18,729 nt of DNA from Phycisphaerales bacterium UBA7812 (GCA_002480345.1 DLBY01000073.1:1-18729); one strand, 5' to 3'; positions 1-7,650 are shown, numbered from the stretch's first letter. Made by a program: numbers and translations. The notes: generated by a model not told the origin, from the sequence alone.

Positions 1-5
1 CAGCC

Positions 6-30
6 CGCGAGCAGCCCGCAACTGCTCGCG
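6..30. terminator. Perfect 9-bp stem-loop at the window edge
   Basis: Positions 6-14 (CGCGAGCAG) are exactly complementary to 22-30 (CTGCTCGCG), with a 7-nt loop. No T-tract follows on either strand, so it is not a classic intrinsic terminator. It may end a gene lying left of the window or be a structured RNA element. The structure is seen directly; its role is a guess. Confidence 0.35.
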
Positions 31-209
31 TTGCGTTCCGTGGGTGACAGTTCGCGTAACTCCTGTCTTTCAATAGATCTCAGTTCGCAACGGGGTCGTT
101 TCCTCGAGAATGACTTCATTTCTTCGATTTGAGGACCGATGTCCCGGAACCACATCGTTATGCGCGCGGGCCGGTCGCTCGCGATTCAACACTCCCCATC
201 ACGGAAGAC

Positions 210-214
210 AGGAG
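210..214 (+). promoter_or_regulatory. Shine-Dalgarno sequence deciding the start at 223
   Basis: AGGAG lies 8 nt before the ATG at 223. The upstream in-frame ATG at 139 has no comparable site, so the shorter reading frame is preferred. Confidence 0.7.
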
Positions 215-222
215 CACACATC

Positions 223-894
223 ATGGGCGTCATCCCCGCCAGCCGGCTCGGCAAGATCGAGTTCTATGAGTCCCACCTCCAGGCCTGGGCCACCAACGCC
301 GCCTCGATCGGCCTCGACCCCGCCGCCGTCCTCGCCTTCCAGACCCTCGTCACCGGCGCCCGCGCGTCCTACCTCGATGCCGAGATGAAGCGCGAGGCCA
401 GCAAGGCCGCCACCCTGACCTTCCACGAGGACACCGACGCGATGGCCACCATCGGCTCGGCGCTCATGAAGAACATCCGGGCCTACGCCGAATCGACCGA
501 TGACCCCGGCGTCTACGCGCTCGCCCAGATCCCCGCGCCCAGCCAGCCCAGCCCCGTCGGCCCTCCCGGCCAGCCCTACGAGCTCACCGTCGGGCTTGCC
601 CAGACCGGGGCGCTGGCCCTGCGGTGGAAGTGCGACAACCCGTCCGGGGCGACCGGCACCGTTTACGAGGTCCAGCGCCGCATCGGCACCGGCCCTTTCC
701 AGTTCGTCGAGGTCGCCGGCGAGCGGAGCTTCGAGGACATCACCATCCCCGCCGGGTCGTCGAACATCGTCTACCAGATCACCGCCGTCCGCGGCAAGGC
801 CCGCGGCCCGGCCGCCCAGTTCCTCGTCAACTTCGGCGTCGGCGGCGTGACCGCCGCCGCCATCCAGGACGGGGAGATCAAACTCGCCGCCTGA
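223..894 (+). CDS. Fibronectin type III-like domain protein (hypothetical)
   Basis: This 223-residue protein has two visible parts. Residues 1-105 are Ala-rich and probably mostly helical, with no signal peptide or membrane segment. After a Pro-rich linker (105-117), residues 118-210 read as a single beta-sandwich of fibronectin type III style: alternating hydrophobic strands, a core Trp (LRWKC), YEVQRR, and the closing VYQITAVRG. Such small proteins with a helical head and an FN3-like tail occur in Planctomycetes and Verrucomicrobia, but I know of no established function. An in-frame ATG at 139 would add 28 residues; the start at 223 is chosen for its AGGAG. The gene stands alone and ends just before a strong terminator. 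The lack of a signal peptide argues against export by Sec. FN3 assignment is by eye and moderately sure; function is unknown. Confidence 0.8.
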   Translation: MGVIPASRLGKIEFYESHLQAWATNAASIGLDPAAVLAFQTLVTGARASYLDAEMKREASKAATLTFHEDTDAMATIGSALMKNIRAYAESTDDPGVYALAQIPAPSQPSPVGPPGQPYELTVGLAQTGALALRWKCDNPSGATGTVYEVQRRIGTGPFQFVEVAGERSFEDITIPAGSSNIVYQITAVRGKARGPAAQFLVNFGVGGVTAAAIQDGEIKLAA

Positions 895-926
895 GGCGGG
901 CGATGAATATCCAGCACAGACCATCG

Positions 927-949
927 GCGGGCCCCCGGGCCCGCTTTTT
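927..949 (+). terminator. Rho-independent terminator of the FN3-like gene
   Basis: GCGGGCCC (927-934) pairs perfectly with GGGCCCGC (937-944), and TTTTT follows at 945-949. It lies 33 nt after the stop codon at 894. This is a textbook intrinsic terminator for the plus strand. Confidence 0.9.
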
Positions 950-968
950 CGTTGGGGGGGCACGACAA

Positions 969-999
969 ACGCCGGGCGCCGACTCTTGGCGCCCGGCGT
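969..999 (-). terminator. Terminator of the dockerin-tailed protein gene
   Basis: A perfect 12-bp GC-rich stem: ACGCCGGGCGCC (969-980) against its exact complement (988-999), with a 7-nt loop. Read on the minus strand it follows the stop codon at 1060 by about 60 nt and is followed by a short T-rich stretch (TTTGTC). The T-tract is weak, but stem length and position between convergent genes support a terminator. Confidence 0.75.
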
Positions 1000-1059
1000 G
1001 CGGCCCCGCCCGCGTGGACGGGCCCGGGCCCGGCCGGCCGGTTCACCCCGCGGAGCGGA

Positions 1060-4000
1060 TCACGGGCACCCGCCCGTGAACCCGGAGATGAACGCGGTGA
1101 TGTCGCCCAGGTCGAACACGCCGAGCGGCTCGGCGAGGTCCGCCGGGGGCTCGTGGGCGAGGAACGCCGAGACGAACCCCGTGATGTCGGCGAGATCGAG
1201 CACGCCGAAGGGCACGGCGTTGTCCGCCGGGCAGGTGAACGCGACGGACACCGTGGTCCCGTCGTGCCCGACATAGACCGCCGAACCGGGCACGACCGGC
1301 TGGGGGAGGTCCAGGGCGTCGAAGTCGCCGGTCAGCCGGTGCCCGCTCAGTACGGGATAGACCGCGGGGAAGGCGGCGGGGGTCATCCCGTTGCGGAACC
1401 GGAACCGCAGGGTGCCGCCCAGGTCGACATCCCCGGCGCGGGCGACGCGGTCGTGCGTGCCCGGGTCGCCCTCGGCCTCCAGGTCGAGCGTGGCGGTCGG
1501 CCCGAGATCGAGCACGCCGTTGCCGCCGATCGTGCCGATGGGCAGGCCGGGCGCGAGGGTGCCGTTGACGAAGAAGGTCCCGTGCATCTCGCCCTCGCCC
1601 TCGATCGTCTGGTTGGGCCCGAAGGTCCCGGTGGCGCCGCCGCTGCAGAGGATCATGCTGTCGTTGCCCCCGCCGCCGAGCAGCACGCGGCCCGTGCCGT
1701 CGATGAGGCCCTGGGTGTGGAACTGGAGGGAGGAGTCGAGCGTGCTGTTCGAGTCGTTGACGATGATCGACGCGTTGTTGGTGATCGAGGTCCCCGTGAG
1801 CAGAACGACGCTCCCCGCGAGCAGTTCGAGGTCGCCGTCGAGCGTCGCGTCGGCAAGGTACAGCGTGCCGTTGCCGGTGCGGACGATCCGCCCGCCGTTG
1901 TCGGTGGCGAGCGTGCCCCCGACGAGGGTCGGGTTGCCGGTGAACTCGATCGTCCCGGCGTCGGCCAGCAGCCGCCCGCCCGGGCCCTGGGTGAGCGTCG
2001 AGGAATACAGCTCGAGCACGCCGCCCGCCTCGGCCCGCATCAGGGCGTTGTTGGTCTTTGGGTCGGAGCGCAGGGTGAGGCGCCCGTCACCGTGGTCCGT
2101 CGGGAAGGCCCTGAATGTCCCGTTGTTGATCAGGGCGGCGTGGACCTGGCCCGACCCCGTCACGCTCGCCTCGGCGCCGATGGTGGAGGTGACCCCGCCG
2201 CTGGTGAGGATCATGCTGTCGTTGGAGCCGCCGGCGAGGTGGATCGAGCCGGTGCCGGTCATAACGGTGCCGTCGATGTGGAACTGGAAGTACGAGTCGA
2301 GCGTGCTGTTCGAGTCGTTAACAACGACCGTGCCGTTGTTGACGAACTCGTCGCTGGTGTACAGGACCACGGAACCCGGCTGCAGATACAGCTCGGACTC
2401 GAGCGTCGAGTGGGCGAGGTAGAGCGTGCCGTTGCTCTCGCGGCTCAGCACGCCGCCGTTGGTGCTGTCGAGCACGCCGCCGTCGATCGTCGGGTTGCCG
2501 ATAAAGGACACGACGCCGCCGTCGGCGAGGATCCGGCCCGGTCCGGTCTGCGTGATCCCGACGCTGGAGAACTCGAGCACGCCGTCGGTCTCGGCGATCA
2601 TGTCGGCTTCGTTGATCTTCGGGTTACCCAGGAGGGTCAGTCGTCCGTCGGCGTTCGGGCCGGTGCGGGTCCGCACCAGGCCCCGGTTGATGAGGGACGC
2701 GTGGATCTGGCCCGCTCCCTCGATGGTGGCGCCGGGCGCGAGCGTGAGGGAAACACCGCCGCTGGTGAGGACCATGCTGTCGTTGTAGCTGCCTGCAAGG
2801 AAGAGCGCGCCGGTGCCCGAGAGGGTGCAGTTCGTGGTCGCCTGCACATAGGCGTCGAGGGTGCTGTTGGTGTTGTTGACCACGAGCTCGGCGTTGTTGA
2901 CGATCGTCGAACCGGTGAAGTAGATCACGCCGCCCTCGCGGAGGTGCATGTCGCCGTCGAGTGTGACATCCTCGAGATGCAGGGCCCCGTTGGGTGTGCG
3001 CTCGACGAGCCCGTCGCCGGCGCGGTCGATGGTCCCTCCGATGACCGTGGGGTTGCCTGTGAACTGGACGACCCCGCCCGGGTCGGCACGGATGACGCCG
3101 TCGAGCCCCTGGCTGAGTGTCATCGAGTAGATCTCGAGGACGCCTCCGTCGTCGGCGACCATCAACGCGTTGTTCGTCTTGGCGTTGGCATGGAGCAGGA
3201 GCCTCCCGTCGCCGTGGGTGAGCGGGTAGGCATGGACGACGCCGTTGTTGATGATGGCGGCGGGCACCTGGCCCGATCCGCCGATGGCGAAGGTGGGGTC
3301 GATGGTGAGGGTGACGCCGCCGCTGGTGTTGAGGTAGCTGTCGTTGCCCGAGCCCGCCAGGACGATCTCGCCGCCGCCGGTCGCGGTGCAGTCGTTGAGG
3401 AACTGCATGTAGGCGTCGAGGGTGCTCGTGCTGTCGTTGATGAGGATCGTGCCGGGGCAGTCGAGCACGGCGCCGTTGCAGTACACGACCCCGCCCGCCT
3501 CCGTGGTCAGCGTGTCCTCGATCACGATCCCCTGGAGCGTGAGGACGCCGTTGGCAGTGCGGCGGACCACCCCGCCCGGGGCGACGGTGAGCCGCCCGCC
3601 GGCGAGCGTCTGGCTGCCGTCGAGACGGATCTCGCCGCCCGCGTCCGCGTGGAGGACGCCCGAGGGCCCCTGGCTGATGGAGATGCTGCCGATGCTCAGC
3701 GTCGTGCCGGCGGGGGCCCGGATGGTCCCGTTGTTGGTCTTGGGTGATCCGGCGAGCGCGAGCTCGGTGCCGAAGCCGGTGTCGCGCGACTCGATCACGC
3801 CCTCGTTGATCACCTCGGCATAAATCACCCCTGTCCCGTCGATGATGTGATCGGGCCCGTTGGTGACCGCGACCCCGCCTGCGCTGTTGAGGAAGGCGTC
3901 GTTGCCCAGCCCGCCGGCGAGGCGGAGCGTGCCCGTCCCGGAGAGGGTGAGGTTCGCGTTGAACTGGATGTACGAGTCGAGGGTGCTTGTCGTCGGGTTG

Positions 4001-4308
4001 AGGTTGATCAGCCCGTTGTTGACGCTGTCCGCATGGATGAAGAACGCCCTCCCCTGCGGGATGTCGAGCGTTATCCCCGCCCCGACCGTGAGGCCGAGGA
4101 TGCCGGGGGAGATGTCGAGCGTCACCACGGCCCCCGACGGCGACAGCAGCAGGGCGTTCTCCCCTGTGTTGTCGGGCACATTCTGCGGGTTCCAGTTGAG
4201 CGGGTCGCTCCAGACGCCCGATCCGGCGTTCCAGAACAGATCCGCCTGACCGTTCACGCCCGTCGCGAGTCCGGCGAGCACCGCGATCATCGAAGCAGAA
4301 CGGAACAT
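1060..4308 (-). CDS. Large exported repeat protein with C-terminal GC-type dockerin-like tail
   Basis: 1082 residues. Residues 1-20 form a Sec signal peptide (Arg, hydrophobic core, Gly at the likely cut before QADLFW). A WNAGSGVWSDPLNW motif follows, typical of the first strand region of planctomycete and PEP-CTERM-type autotransporter-like beta-helix proteins. The body holds five repeats of about 187 residues, each marked by an (N/T)STLD motif near residues 108, 296, 482, 668 and 855, then a G-NDS-SGGV block; many short Gly/Asn/Thr strands suggest a beta-solenoid. Residues 1026-1082 hold two dockerin-like repeats (FGVLDLADITGF, LGVFDLGDITAF) flanked by Cys and ending GGCP. From family knowledge this tail occurs on surface or secreted proteins in Phycisphaerales, where an anchoring role is presumed; binding partners are unknown. 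Start chosen for the G-rich Shine-Dalgarno (AAAGGGGGGGGAG) just before the ATG. Substrate or ligand cannot be told. Confidence 0.92.
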   Translation of the reverse strand: MFRSASMIAVLAGLATGVNGQADLFWNAGSGVWSDPLNWNPQNVPDNTGENALLLSPSGAVVTLDISPGILGLTVGAGITLDIPQGRAFFIHADSVNNGLINLNPTTSTLDSYIQFNANLTLSGTGTLRLAGGLGNDAFLNSAGGVAVTNGPDHIIDGTGVIYAEVINEGVIESRDTGFGTELALAGSPKTNNGTIRAPAGTTLSIGSISISQGPSGVLHADAGGEIRLDGSQTLAGGRLTVAPGGVVRRTANGVLTLQGIVIEDTLTTEAGGVVYCNGAVLDCPGTILINDSTSTLDAYMQFLNDCTATGGGEIVLAGSGNDSYLNTSGGVTLTIDPTFAIGGSGQVPAAIINNGVVHAYPLTHGDGRLLLHANAKTNNALMVADDGGVLEIYSMTLSQGLDGVIRADPGGVVQFTGNPTVIGGTIDRAGDGLVERTPNGALHLEDVTLDGDMHLREGGVIYFTGSTIVNNAELVVNNTNSTLDAYVQATTNCTLSGTGALFLAGSYNDSMVLTSGGVSLTLAPGATIEGAGQIHASLINRGLVRTRTGPNADGRLTLLGNPKINEADMIAETDGVLEFSSVGITQTGPGRILADGGVVSFIGNPTIDGGVLDSTNGGVLSRESNGTLYLAHSTLESELYLQPGSVVLYTSDEFVNNGTVVVNDSNSTLDSYFQFHIDGTVMTGTGSIHLAGGSNDSMILTSGGVTSTIGAEASVTGSGQVHAALINNGTFRAFPTDHGDGRLTLRSDPKTNNALMRAEAGGVLELYSSTLTQGPGGRLLADAGTIEFTGNPTLVGGTLATDNGGRIVRTGNGTLYLADATLDGDLELLAGSVVLLTGTSITNNASIIVNDSNSTLDSSLQFHTQGLIDGTGRVLLGGGGNDSMILCSGGATGTFGPNQTIEGEGEMHGTFFVNGTLAPGLPIGTIGGNGVLDLGPTATLDLEAEGDPGTHDRVARAGDVDLGGTLRFRFRNGMTPAAFPAVYPVLSGHRLTGDFDALDLPQPVVPGSAVYVGHDGTTVSVAFTCPADNAVPFGVLDLADITGFVSAFLAHEPPADLAEPLGVFDLGDITAFISGFTGGCP
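1630..3995 (-). repeat. Five in-frame ~561-bp repeats inside the exported protein gene
   Basis: The codons for the STLD motif recur at about 1741, 2303, 2861, 3420 and 3983 on the plus-strand scale, a spacing of 559-563 bp. The surrounding DNA is recognisably similar (for example gtcgag-gtgct followed by gttgttgacga-type stretches, and the ctgtcgttg block for NDS). The copies are diverged in protein sequence, with copies 3-5 (NSTLD, NDSM) more alike than the N-terminal ones. They mark intragenic duplication of a ~187-residue structural unit. Confidence 0.85.
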
Positions 4309-4348
4309 GACTCCCCCCCCTTTCGTGGACTAAAACAGACTAACTTGA

Positions 4349-4374
4349 ATTATATGTGCTGTTTTACTGGTCAA
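4349..4374 (-). promoter_or_regulatory. Candidate promoter of the dockerin-tailed protein gene
   Basis: On the minus strand a perfect TATAAT (4349-4354) lies 40 nt before the ATG at 4308, in an AT-rich pocket. A TTGACC sits upstream at 4369-4374, but the spacer is only 14 nt, shorter than the usual 16-18, so the -35 assignment is doubtful. The -10 hexamer is the stronger half of the call. Confidence 0.4.
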
Positions 4375-4677
4375 CCTCGCACCCAGAAAAATCGGGTGTA
4401 GTATTTGGTTGATTCGAGAGGTAGGAATTGAGGTCGGAGCACGGTCATCAAGAGGCCGTGGGAGAAGTTGTCTTGCCTTCTGTTTCCTCGGCTCGGCGTC
4501 ACCGCAGCGCAAGTAGGGCAGCGGATGGCAGCTGGTCCGAGTGTTCTGGTGTCTGTCCTTGCGGTCTCTGCGTGCGATCTGAACTCGCTGTGCGCGACCG
4601 GCACCAGCCCGGCACCAGCCCGAGGCCGCGGGTCGCCCTTTCGTGACGACGGCTAGCCGCGCCCGTCCCGATCCTGC

Positions 4678-4689
4678 TAGCCTGATGCC
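4678..4689 (+). promoter_or_regulatory. TAGCCT element, candidate leaderless promoter of the SDR gene
   Basis: TAGCCT (4678-4683) lies exactly 6 nt before the ATG at 4690 and no Shine-Dalgarno sequence is present. This is the geometry of a -10 box whose transcript starts at the initiation codon. The same hexamer precedes two other genes in the window. No -35 box is recognisable. Confidence 0.45.
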
Positions 4690-5610
4690 ATGCGGGTTGC
4701 GATCACCGGGGTCACGGGGTTCATCGGGTCGACGATCGCGCGGCGGCTCGCCGACGCGGGGCACGAGGTCTGCGGCCTCGTCCGCGAGACGGGCGACTGG
4801 CAACGCGTCCAGCCGATCTGCCACCGCCTGACCTTCGGCGACCACGCCGACGAGACCGTCTTCCACGACTTCGTCGCCGGGTGCGACTGCGTGATCCACA
4901 ACAGCGTGGACTGGGAATCGATCCGGGGCGGCTACACGCAACGGGGGGGCTTCCGCCGCCACCTGCTGAACAACCTGGTCGGCTCGATCCGCCTGCTCGA
5001 GCTCTCCGCCCCGCGGCAGTTCGTCTTCGTCAGTTCGATCGCGGTGCACCACGACATGCTCGAGCGGTGGGGGGGCAGGCCCGACGAGGACCACCCCCTC
5101 CGCCCCGGCACACCCTACGGCGCGTACAAGGCCGCGGTGGAGGTGCACCTCTGGGCGGAGTGCTTCGAGCGCGACCGCAACACCAGCGCCGTCCGTCCCT
5201 GCGCCGTCTACGGGCTGGACCCGAAGCTCGACCGCTCGCACGGCTACGCGATCGTGCGGCAGATCGACGAGGAGCGCGAGTACCGCAAGAAGGGCGGGGG
5301 CAAGTTCGTCCATGTGGACGATGTCGCCGCGGCGGTGACGGCGCTGGTCGGCAACGACGCGGCGAAGGGGCAGGCGTACAACCTGGTCGATTGCTACGCC
5401 CGATGGGGCGACTGGGCCCAGATGGCGGCGGAGATCATGCGCATCCGCCCGGAGATCGACCTGAGCAGCCCCGCGGAGCCCAAGAACACCTTCGATGTGA
5501 GCAAGGCGATGGCGCTGCCCGGCGTGCGCCTGGACCGTGGGCACGCGGGCATCCGCGCGCACCTCGAGGACCTGATCGGGGCGATGAAGAAGACGCAGCT
5601 GATCGGGTGA
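4690..5610 (+). CDS. NAD(P)-dependent epimerase/dehydratase (extended SDR family)
   Basis: 306 residues, the usual length for extended short-chain dehydrogenases. The N-terminal Rossmann motif TGVTGFIG (residues 6-13) binds the dinucleotide. FVFVSS (111-116) supplies the catalytic Ser region, and YGAYK (143-147) is the YxxxK catalytic pair, followed by the RPCAVYG segment (169-175) common to NDP-sugar epimerases. The family converts nucleotide sugars or reduces carbonyl compounds using bound NAD(P); the substrate here cannot be read from the sequence. It is cytoplasmic, with no signal peptide or membrane segment. The ThpR gene follows after 12 nt, suggesting one transcript. The start is the first ATG after the TAGCCT element and places the Rossmann strand at residue 2, as expected. 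Confidence 0.93.
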   Translation: MRVAITGVTGFIGSTIARRLADAGHEVCGLVRETGDWQRVQPICHRLTFGDHADETVFHDFVAGCDCVIHNSVDWESIRGGYTQRGGFRRHLLNNLVGSIRLLELSAPRQFVFVSSIAVHHDMLERWGGRPDEDHPLRPGTPYGAYKAAVEVHLWAECFERDRNTSAVRPCAVYGLDPKLDRSHGYAIVRQIDEEREYRKKGGGKFVHVDDVAAAVTALVGNDAAKGQAYNLVDCYARWGDWAQMAAEIMRIRPEIDLSSPAEPKNTFDVSKAMALPGVRLDRGHAGIRAHLEDLIGAMKKTQLIG

Positions 5611-5622
5611 GCGGGATCGCCG

Positions 5623-6216
5623 ATGAGCGAGCGGGCACGGAACAAAGGAGGCGTCGGGCGAAGCGGGCGCCCGCGGCGTGACCTCCGCCTCTTCGTCGCC
5701 GCATATCCGGGCAAGGCCTGGTCGGACCGGGCGATCGAGGGGCTCGGCCTGCTCGATCTGCCGCCCCATCGGGTGACGCCCGCGGAGCAGGTGCACCTGA
5801 CGCTGTGCTTTCTGGGTTCCGTGGACCGGGCGCGGCTCCCGGGCATCACGGAGAGCGTCGGGCTTGCGGCGTCCGGGCTCCACGCCTTCGACCTCGATCC
5901 GACTCGGCTCATCACCCTGCCGGAGCGCGGGCCGGCGCGTCTCGTCGCCGCCGAATGCGGGGCGCCGCCGGGATTGCTCGAGCTCGTGCGTCGGCTCGCG
6001 ACCCGGCTGGCATCGGCACCGCGGCCCGACCCGGCGGATCGGTTCCTGCCGCACCTGACGCTGTGCCGGTTCCGCACGCCCGCTCGTGGGTTCACACTCG
6101 ACCGAACCGCAGACGACCTGGATTCGTTCCGCGTCGGCGAGATCCGCCTGATGCGGAGCGTGCTGCTGCCGGGCGGGGCGGAGCACCGCGAGATGGCGAG
6201 GTTCTGGTTGGGGTGA
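5623..6216 (+). CDS. thpR: RNA 2',3'-cyclic phosphodiesterase (ThpR/LigT-like)
   Basis: 197 residues of the 2H phosphoesterase family. The two defining HxTx motifs are clear: HLTL at residues 58-61 (context QVHLTLCFLG) and HLTL at 144-147 (LPHLTLCRFR), with RLFVAAYPG at 22-30 matching the family's RLFVAI start. Members hydrolyse 2',3'-cyclic phosphate ends of RNA to 2'-phosphate and were first noted as 2'-5' RNA ligases. The first ~20 residues are basic and extra to the family core, so translation might start slightly later, but no better start codon with a Shine-Dalgarno is evident. It is 12 nt downstream of the SDR gene on the same strand; no functional link between them is known to me. Confidence 0.9.
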   Translation: MSERARNKGGVGRSGRPRRDLRLFVAAYPGKAWSDRAIEGLGLLDLPPHRVTPAEQVHLTLCFLGSVDRARLPGITESVGLAASGLHAFDLDPTRLITLPERGPARLVAAECGAPPGLLELVRRLATRLASAPRPDPADRFLPHLTLCRFRTPARGFTLDRTADDLDSFRVGEIRLMRSVLLPGGAEHREMARFWLG

Positions 6217-6237
6217 TGGGCCGGCTTCGGTTCACCC
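6211..6237. terminator. Inverted repeat spanning both stop codons of convergent genes
   Basis: GGGTGA (6211-6216) pairs with TCACCC (6232-6237), with an inner CCG/CGG stem around GCTT (6221-6230). It joins the stop of thpR and the stop of the DUF4240 gene. There is no T-tract on either side, and part of the symmetry arises simply because both genes end in Gly-stop, so a terminator role is uncertain. Confidence 0.3.
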
Positions 6238-6765
6238 GTGGATCTCGTCGATGCGTTGCTGGTTGTAGAACTGATCGAAGAGGCGGGGGTACGCGGCGCG
6301 GAACGCGTCCCGATCGTCCGGCCAGTCCACCTCGATGTCGGGTGTGTCGGGTTCATGGGTGTGGTCGGTGATGTCGTCATCGCCGCCGTGCTCTTCGTAC
6401 GCGTCGGCCGCCACGAAGAGGAGCGGCTCACCGGTAATCGCGTCGAGGTCGTCCGCTGCTTCGCGGGTGAGCCAGTCGCAGATCGTGGATGGATCGCGGA
6501 TCGCGTTCTCGAACCGCTCTCTTCCCTGAAGCAGGACGAAGGCGCAAAAGTCCTCGAACACATCGTCGCTGATGTAGCTCTCGACGAGGAAGCACGCGAC
6601 GATCATGTCGTGGGTGCAGGCCCGGTGCAGCTCGTCGCGCAGTCTCTGCTCGAACGCGATGATCCTCGCGGGCGGGAGCTTGGCGAGGGCCTTCGTGATC
6701 TCGGCGGCCTTGCTGGGGTCGCGCTTCGCTTTGTCGATGAGCTTCCAGAACTCGTTGATTTCCAT
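6232..6765 (-). CDS. DUF4240 domain-containing protein
   Basis: 177 residues. The opening MEINEFWKLIDKAKRD and the following helices match the DUF4240 pattern (an N-terminal xxxxFWxLID motif, then acidic helical segments with a YISDDVFEDFCAFVLLQGRE block near residues 64-83). The family is widespread in bacteria, but its function is not established to my knowledge. Residues 125-150 are strongly acidic (Glu/Asp/His-rich). There is no signal peptide, so it should be cytoplasmic. It lies 66 nt downstream of the sirtuin gene on the same strand and could be cotranscribed. The family call rests on remembered motifs rather than a search. Confidence 0.8.
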   Translation of the reverse strand: MEINEFWKLIDKAKRDPSKAAEITKALAKLPPARIIAFEQRLRDELHRACTHDMIVACFLVESYISDDVFEDFCAFVLLQGRERFENAIRDPSTICDWLTREAADDLDAITGEPLLFVAADAYEEHGGDDDITDHTHEPDTPDIEVDWPDDRDAFRAAYPRLFDQFYNQQRIDEIHG

Positions 6766-6831
6766 GCGTCTCTCTACCTTTCGGACTGCGCGAAAATGGT
6801 TGCCTCGTAGGGTCCTGTCGCGGGATGCGGA

Positions 6832-7650
6832 TCAGCTTCCGAGTTTCTCGACCAGCACAGGCAGCACCTCCCCCGACTTCCCGCGCAGCGCGATGTCGAT
6901 CGCGCCCGAGATCGGGGTCGCGTCCGGGTTCACCTCGATCGTCCGCGCCCCGGCCTCTCGCGCGAGATGAATGAACCCCGCGGCCGGGTACACGACCGAG
7001 CTCGTGCCGATCGACACGAACAGATCACACGACGCGAGGGTGTGCATCGCGGTGTCGATCGCGTCCGGCGGGAGCGCCTCCCCGAACCAGACCACGCCGG
7101 GACGGAGCGGGTCGCCCGTCTCGGGATGGAGCGGGGGATAGGTCTCGAACGCGTCGCCCGGGATCTCGGTTCGCCGCCCCGTTCGCGAGCAGCGCCAGGA
7201 CATGATGGACCCGTGGAGTTCGATGACCCGCCCGGACCCGGCCCGCTGGTGCAGCCCGTCGACATTCTGGGTGAGGAGCGTGAACGCCCCGCCCCGATCC
7301 CGCGTGCGGCGCTCGATCTCCGCGAGCGCGAGGTGACCCTGGTTCGGCTCGGCTTCGAGGCACTTCAGCCGCCGCCAGTCGTACCAGCGTGTGACCATCT
7401 CGGGGTCGCGATCGAACGCCTCGGGGGTCGCGAGTGTCTGCGGGTCGAACTCGGCCCAGAGCGCCGACATGGTGTTCCCCTCGTCGTCGACGAGGGCTTC
7501 GTGGGCCTCGCGGAAGGTCGGGATCGCGCTTTCCGCCGACACGCCGGATCCGGTGAGAACAACGATGGAGCGGGCACCCCGGATCGCTTCCCCAGCGAGG
7601 GCGATCGCCTTTTCGAGCGAGTCGTCGGAATTTCGCGTGTCCTTCATCAC
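6832..7650 (-). CDS. Sirtuin, NAD-dependent protein deacylase (zinc-site variant)
   Basis: 272 residues (GTG at 7650) or 271 (ATG at 7647). The Sir2 core is clear: LTGSGVSAESAIPTFR (residues 32-47), TQNVDGLH (127-134), the catalytic His in ELHG (H146), and VVWFGE, SIGTSS and IEVNP for NAD binding. Y90 and R93 in WYDWRR match the YxxR pair of CobB/SIRT5-type enzymes, which in that class recognise succinyl or malonyl lysine. Odd point: of the four zinc cysteines expected between about 154 and 185, only C154 remains; the other positions read SRTG and HPETGD. The usual first motif GAG is GSG. It lies upstream of the DUF4240 gene and diverges from the QueC-like gene. NAD-dependent deacylation is expected from the family, but the missing zinc ligands make activity uncertain. 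Confidence 0.88.
   Translation of the reverse strand: MMKDTRNSDDSLEKAIALAGEAIRGARSIVVLTGSGVSAESAIPTFREAHEALVDDEGNTMSALWAEFDPQTLATPEAFDRDPEMVTRWYDWRRLKCLEAEPNQGHLALAEIERRTRDRGGAFTLLTQNVDGLHQRAGSGRVIELHGSIMSWRCSRTGRRTEIPGDAFETYPPLHPETGDPLRPGVVWFGEALPPDAIDTAMHTLASCDLFVSIGTSSVVYPAAGFIHLAREAGARTIEVNPDATPISGAIDIALRGKSGEVLPVLVEKLGS

Larger units (their letters stand above)
4309..4689. other. Divergent intergenic region between the exported protein and the SDR gene
   Basis: This 381-bp stretch has no convincing gene; short open frames in it lack Shine-Dalgarno sites and protein-like composition. The part at 4321-4430 is much richer in A+T than its surroundings and carries the likely promoter of the minus-strand gene. 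The rest (4430-4680) contains only an 11-bp tandem repeat, CGGCACCAGCC twice (4599-4609 and 4610-4620), and the TAGCCT element before the SDR gene. Confidence 0.6.

Noticed and set aside
952..3747. A 931-codon open frame on the plus strand opposite the exported repeat protein
   Set aside because: It is antisense to a protein with signal peptide, repeats and dockerin tail. Its composition (Val/Glu/Asp/Arg/Gly-rich, repeating with the same period) is what the reverse strand of a GC-rich repeat gene yields, and no Shine-Dalgarno or family motif is present.
1630..3995. Periodic ~561-bp similarity as a CRISPR or mobile repeat
   Set aside because: The repeats are in frame within one gene, diverged and protein-coding; they reflect domain duplication.
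4379..4402. CACCC...GGGTG hairpin as a terminator in the 4309-4689 region
   Set aside because: The stem is only 5 bp with a long loop and no gene ends near it.
4599..4620. CGGCACCAGCC tandem repeat as a possible operator or CRISPR-like repeat
   Set aside because: There are only two 11-bp copies with no spacer and no relation to a promoter element, so it could be chance in GC-rich DNA.
4330..6186. A 618-codon open frame on the minus strand opposite the SDR and thpR genes
   Set aside because: It is Arg/His/Pro-rich without any domain, covers two well-recognised genes on the other strand, and is a typical shadow frame of GC-rich coding DNA.
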